Under the pieces are notes generated by a model that was given only the letters and a program-made list of their open reading frames with translations, did not search any database and was not told the DNA's origin. 64,000 nt of DNA from Candidatus Koribacter versatilis Ellin345 (GTDB lineage Bacteria; Acidobacteriota; Terriglobia; Terriglobales; Acidobacteriaceae), in NCBI RefSeq assembly GCF_000014005.1, contig NC_008009.1, positions 3,100,001 through 3,164,000 of the forward strand, written 5' to 3'. Below are positions 62,413 through 64,000 of this stretch, piece after piece. Made by a program: the position numbers and the translations under genes. Position 1 is the first letter of the stretch. Every line of letters starts with the position of its first letter.

Positions 62413-64000
62413 ATGTTCGCGCGAATCAGAATTTGTCTCCTCTTCGCCCTGATCTCGTCTCAAGCCTTGTATGGCGGAGATTTCGCCATGAAGGTGAACG
62501 ACAAGAATTACCTCGATACGCAGGGGTTCAGCGTTTTTCTTTACGACAGTACGTACCACCCTGTGTTTGTGGACCAGAAGAACACGGCCATGGAGATGAT
62601 TCTTCACGGCCAGCGCATCGCCACCAACGGCGACGTGCGCCTGATGCCAACCCCGGAACAGTGGGACCTGGTGGCAACGCTCAAAGGCCGGCATGCGGAT
62701 AAGGCGAACAGTCGGCTCTCCGCCGACCTTGCCTTCCCTACCTTCGACCTGAGCTACACGCTGGAGGTTGCAGCGGAGCCCGGCGGCGTTAGGGTCAGCA
62801 TCAATCTCGACAAGCCGCTGTCGCAGAAGCTGATTGGGCGAGCAGGGTTCAACCTGGAGTTCCTGCCTTCGATCTACATGGGCAAGGCGTACCTGGTGGA
62901 CGGAACGAAAGCCGGCATCTTCCCGCGCACGCCGAACGATGCGATGACGAAGGTTTTGCCGCTCTCCGACGAACCGAAGAAGGCGTACTACCTCGAAGAT
63001 TGGGACAAGGCCAAGGGGTACACGCAACCGCTGCCGTTCGCGGAGGGCAAGAGCATCACGCTGGGGATCGACGACGCGCTGGCCCGGGTGAATGTAGTTT
63101 CGGATACGGCCAACCTCATGCTGTTCGATGGACGCGATCGTGCACAGAACGGCTGGTTTGTGTTGCGCTCGCTGATCCCGGCGGGCAAAACGACCGGCGC
63201 GATCGTCTGGCACATCAGGCCGGATGTGATTCCGAACTGGACGCGGCCGCCGATGATCGCGCATAGCCAGGTCGGTTACGATCCGCGCTTCTCAAAGGTC
63301 GCAGTGCTTGAACTCGACCCGAATTACAACGCTCCGAAAACGGCGAGAGTACTTCGTCTGATGGAGGATGGAACTTACAAGCAGGTGCTTGAGGGTCCGA
63401 TCCCGCCGGCAACTCCGTGGCTGCGTTACGTGTACTCGAAATTCGACTTCACTGCGGTGAAGGAGCCTGGGCTGTATGTGATCGAGTATGGTGGGCAGCG
63501 GACGGCGCCCTTCCCGATCTCAGAGAACGCCTACGCCAACATCTGGCAGGACAGCCTGGATCATCACATCGCTGCACAGATGGACCATGTTGCCGTTCGC
63601 GAAGGCTACCGCATGTGGCATGGTGCTTCGCATCTGGATGATGGCCGCATGGCACCGGTTGTCGGAGAGCAATTCGATAACTGGAACCAGGTTTCGGCAA
63701 CCGATGGGAAGTACAAAGGCGGTGATCGCATCCCGGGGATGAACGTGGGCGGCTGGTACGATGCCGGCGACTTCGACCTCGAGGAACCGGCACAGCTCAG
63801 CGTGATTCAGAGCCTCGCGCTGGCGTATCGCGAATTCAATCTCAATTACGACGAGCTTACGGTAGATGAAGCCGCGCGAGCCGTGGAGATGCACCGTCCT
63901 GATGGCGTGCCGGATACGGTGCAGCAAGTGAAGCACGGCGCACTGCTGATCCTGGCGCAGTTCCACAACATCGGTCACGCTATCCGCGGCACTCACGAGC
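62413..64000 (+). CDS. Glycoside hydrolase family 9 enzyme (cellulase-like), 5' part
   Basis: The frame is open from ATG 62413 (alternative 62371) to the end of the window, 529 codons. A signal peptide is likely (RICLLFALISSQALYGG). Residues about 25-275 form a beta-rich region without clear family assignment. Then comes the cellulase N-terminal Ig-like domain (HSQVGYDPRFSKVAVLELDP) at about 278-370. The GH9 catalytic domain begins after that, with the hallmark GGWYDAGDFD containing Asp450 and Asp453. Family 9 enzymes cleave beta-1,4-glucans with inversion. The gene continues outside the window, so the acid Glu is not seen. Confidence 0.88.
   Translation, partial: MFARIRICLLFALISSQALYGGDFAMKVNDKNYLDTQGFSVFLYDSTYHPVFVDQKNTAMEMILHGQRIATNGDVRLMPTPEQWDLVATLKGRHADKANSRLSADLAFPTFDLSYTLEVAAEPGGVRVSINLDKPLSQKLIGRAGFNLEFLPSIYMGKAYLVDGTKAGIFPRTPNDAMTKVLPLSDEPKKAYYLEDWDKAKGYTQPLPFAEGKSITLGIDDALARVNVVSDTANLMLFDGRDRAQNGWFVLRSLIPAGKTTGAIVWHIRPDVIPNWTRPPMIAHSQVGYDPRFSKVAVLELDPNYNAPKTARVLRLMEDGTYKQVLEGPIPPATPWLRYVYSKFDFTAVKEPGLYVIEYGGQRTAPFPISENAYANIWQDSLDHHIAAQMDHVAVREGYRMWHGASHLDDGRMAPVVGEQFDNWNQVSATDGKYKGGDRIPGMNVGGWYDAGDFDLEEPAQLSVIQSLALAYREFNLNYDELTVDEAARAVEMHRPDGVPDTVQQVKHGALLILAQFHNIGHAIRGTHE

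Noticed and set aside
62313-62702. 129-codon ORF overlapping the start of the glycoside hydrolase
   Set aside because: It is in a different frame from the family 9 enzyme, which has a signal peptide, Ig-like domain and catalytic motif in its own uninterrupted frame.

Overview
The window looks like chromosomal DNA of an Acidobacteriota bacterium, most likely Terriglobia and possibly near Koribacter. That is an inference. It rests on two very large outer-membrane receptors with an N-terminal carboxypeptidase-regulatory-like domain, GC-rich codon usage, several beta-propeller (Kelch, NHL) secreted proteins, a sedolisin protease and many intergenic dispersed repeats. No rRNA, tRNA, CRISPR array, prophage or transposase gene was found.

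Layout. 1-8.1 kb: a tight housekeeping operon (ygfZ, a DUF1844 gene, a PhnP-like hydrolase, ribF), two transporters and a sedolisin. 8.1-13.3 kb: a VapBC-type toxin-antitoxin pair with a visible operator palindrome, then smc with an unusual acidic insertion in its ATPase head. 13.4-20.8 kb: secreted hydrolase, SnoaL-like, Kelch and NHL proteins, an MFS exporter and a zinc-type dehydrogenase. 22.4-25.3 kb: an XdhC-MocA-HAD overlapping operon, a small cytochrome c and a divergent IscU-like scaffold. 25.5-27.3 kb: a cobalamin-binding-type protein, a GAF protein and MutT. 27.5-30.2 kb: an NRAMP-like transporter paired with a PRC/MgtE-N/CBS protein. 31.9-37 kb: a gluconate-dehydrogenase-like pair divergent from a MOSC-ferredoxin-reductase fusion and an aldo/keto reductase. 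37.6-44.4 kb: ferritin-like protein, seven-haem cytochrome with TPRs, PEGA protein, DapA-family aldolase, TerC and MtgA. 44.5-50.1 kb: a 925-residue Kelch protein, DinB and a sodium:solute symporter. 50.4-64 kb: a Rieske-DUF2231 protein, two TonB-receptor-like proteins on either side of a palindrome array, a C-terminal processing protease and the start of a family 9 glycoside hydrolase.

General features. At least eleven genes have a -10-like hexamer only 6 to 12 nt before the start codon, which suggests leaderless or nearly leaderless mRNAs. Both giant receptor genes are instead preceded by several hundred bases of C-rich, G-poor leader. Intergenic space is occupied by at least four dispersed repeat families. 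The most striking is a ten-unit palindrome array at 55262-55775 with an exact 100-bp higher-order period; single copies of the same two-hairpin module lie near 25.4, 41.1 and 50.35 kb.

How the genes fit together. The secretome (sedolisin, family 9 hydrolase, receptors, beta-propellers) fits a soil polymer degrader. The redox proteins (multihaem cytochrome, GMC oxidoreductase, Rieske protein, MOSC reductase) and the molybdenum-cofactor maturation genes point to a varied aerobic electron-transfer metabolism. Most functional statements rest on family motifs read by eye and were not checked by a database search.
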